Shown piece by piece: positions 6,131 to 6,632 of a stretch of DNA of 6,632 nucleotides. A program made the translations under genes and the position numbers. The notes under the pieces are model-generated. The model was not told the DNA's origin. It saw only the letters and a list, made by a program, of their open reading frames with translations, and made no database searches. Source of the stretch: an uncultured Oscillospiraceae bacterium (GTDB taxonomy: Bacteria; Bacillota; Clostridia; Oscillospirales; Oscillospiraceae); assembly GCA_934565615.1 (NCBI GenBank), contig CAKTIH010000122.1, positions 1 through 6,632 on the forward strand, read 5' to 3'. How positions within the stretch are numbered: position 1 is the stretch's first letter; each line of letters begins with the position of its first letter.

Positions 6131-6508
6131 ATGACAGACGAGAACATAAACGCGCTTCCCGAGGAGCACGATACCGGGGAGCTGTATTACCACAACCACG
6201 GCGACGGTCACGTCCACGCGCATACCCACGAGCATGGGCACGGTCACGGACATACGCACACGCAGACTAAGGCCGTCGTGAACCGGCTCGCCCGCGCCAT
6301 TGGGCACCTTGAGTCCGTAAAGCGCATGGTCGAGGAAGGGCGGGACTGCACCGATGTGCTGATCCAGCTTGCGGCGGTGCGCTCGGCGCTCAATAACACG
6401 GCCAAGATAATCCTGAAGGACCATATTGAGCACTGCATCAGCGACGCCGACCACGGCGACGGCGACAGCCTCCAGCATCTCAACGACGCTATAGACAAGT
6501 TTATATAA
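6131..6508 (+). CDS. CsoR/RcnR-family metal-sensing transcriptional repressor with His-rich N-terminal tail
   Basis: A 125-residue protein. Residues 47-104 match the all-helical CsoR/RcnR (DUF156) family: NRLARAIGHLESVKRMVEEG, RDCTDVLIQLAAVRSALN, and KDHIEHC. Cys73, His98 and Cys102 keep the exact spacing of the Cu(I) ligands of CsoR (Cys, +25 His, +4 Cys), so copper is the likeliest ligand, though sister branches bind Ni, Co or other effectors. These proteins bind DNA as tetramers and release it when metal binds. Residues 21-43 hold eleven His residues, mostly alternating with Gly, Thr or Ala, a tail absent from short CsoR proteins that could bind Ni, Zn or Cu. A further acidic and His-containing C-terminus (105-116) may add ligands. 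No copper ATPase or chaperone gene is adjacent, so its regulon is unknown; it may regulate itself. Family assignment is firm, metal specificity is inference. Confidence 0.92.
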   Translation: MTDENINALPEEHDTGELYYHNHGDGHVHAHTHEHGHGHGHTHTQTKAVVNRLARAIGHLESVKRMVEEGRDCTDVLIQLAAVRSALNNTAKIILKDHIEHCISDADHGDGDSLQHLNDAIDKFI

Positions 6509-6520
6509 CGACATTATAAA

Positions 6521-6554
6521 TGAACGCGCTGCAATATACTTTGCAGCGCGTTCA
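6521..6554. repeat. Perfect 14-bp inverted repeat downstream of csoR-like gene
   Basis: TGAACGCGCTGCAA (6521-6534) and its exact complement (6541-6554) flank a six-base loop. This would be a very stable hairpin 12 bases after the repressor stop codon. Neither side carries a proper U-tract, so it may be a Rho-independent terminator of reduced quality, a 3' mRNA-stabilising structure, or a dispersed palindromic repeat. Confidence 0.8.
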
Positions 6555-6572
6555 ACAGCCTGTCAAAGAAGT

Positions 6573-6594
6573 CTCGCCAATGTGCGAGTTTTTT
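6573..6594 (+). terminator. Short hairpin with U-tract
   Basis: CTCGC and GCGAG pair around CAATGT, followed by six T's (6589-6594). The stem is only five bp, but with the stronger hairpin before it, it could complete termination of the csoR-like transcript. It abuts the next promoter. Confidence 0.45.
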
Positions 6595-6602
6595 GGTATA
6601 AT
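6594..6602 (+). promoter_or_regulatory. Extended -10 promoter reading out of the window
   Basis: TGGTATAAT carries a consensus -10 (TATAAT, 6597-6602) with the TGn extension that compensates for a poor -35. No good -35 is seen 16-18 bases upstream. The downstream 30 bases are purine-rich and end in GGGGGG at 6622-6627. The gene it serves begins beyond position 6632. Confidence 0.5.
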
Positions 6603-6632
6603 GGGAAAAAAGAGAACCGGCGGGGGGATAAG

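Noticed and set aside
5888..6514. 208-codon minus-strand frame across the csoR-like gene
   Set aside because: It spans a promoter and terminator of the plus strand and has valine/arginine-rich shadow composition. The plus-strand frame matches CsoR throughout.
1..6632. CRISPR array, tRNA or rRNA genes
   Set aside because: No regularly spaced direct repeats, cloverleaf or rRNA-like sequence was seen on either strand.

Overview
The window looks like an accessory stretch of a Gram-positive, probably clostridial (Bacillota) chromosome. The evidence is AGGAG-type ribosome binding sites, sigma-70/SigA-type promoters with 17-18 bp spacers, a MepA-like MATE pump, a CsoR-family repressor with a His-rich tail, and a SUFU-type immunity protein. 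Most genes are GC-rich. One part of the first gene is clearly AT-richer.

Layout: 1-184 is a leader with no supportable gene. At 185-2344 (+) is a 719-residue polymorphic-toxin-like protein: a Ser/Asn/Gln-rich N-terminus, a long Ala/Gly-rich helical body, an AT-rich linker, and a C-terminal DNA/RNA non-specific nuclease domain of the Endonuclea_NS_2 (beta-beta-alpha-metal) type. Twenty bases later, behind a perfect AGGAGG, is a 412-residue protein (2365-3603, +) whose C-terminal half is a SUFU (Suppressor of fused-like) domain, a known bacterial immunity fold. Its N-terminal half is unassigned. A strong hairpin at 3608-3648 closes this toxin-immunity operon and also serves the convergent MATE gene (3666-5045, -).

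The MATE gene and an uncharacterised four-helix membrane protein (5203-6033, +) are divergent, and each has a recognisable promoter between them. A second promoter begins on the stop codon of the membrane-protein gene and reads through a terminator-like hairpin into a CsoR/RcnR-family metal-sensing repressor (6131-6508, +). After it come a perfect 14-bp inverted repeat, a short hairpin with six T's, and an extended -10 promoter pointing out of the window.

Functional reading: the left half is a self-contained nuclease toxin/immunity cassette, probably for competition between bacteria and possibly of phage or mobile-element origin. The right half is ordinary cell-envelope and metal or drug homeostasis, with a repressor whose targets are not evident nearby. 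The most novel points are the unusual delivery body of the toxin, the two-part immunity protein, and the promoter-hairpin leader of the metal repressor. None of these amounts to a proven new system.
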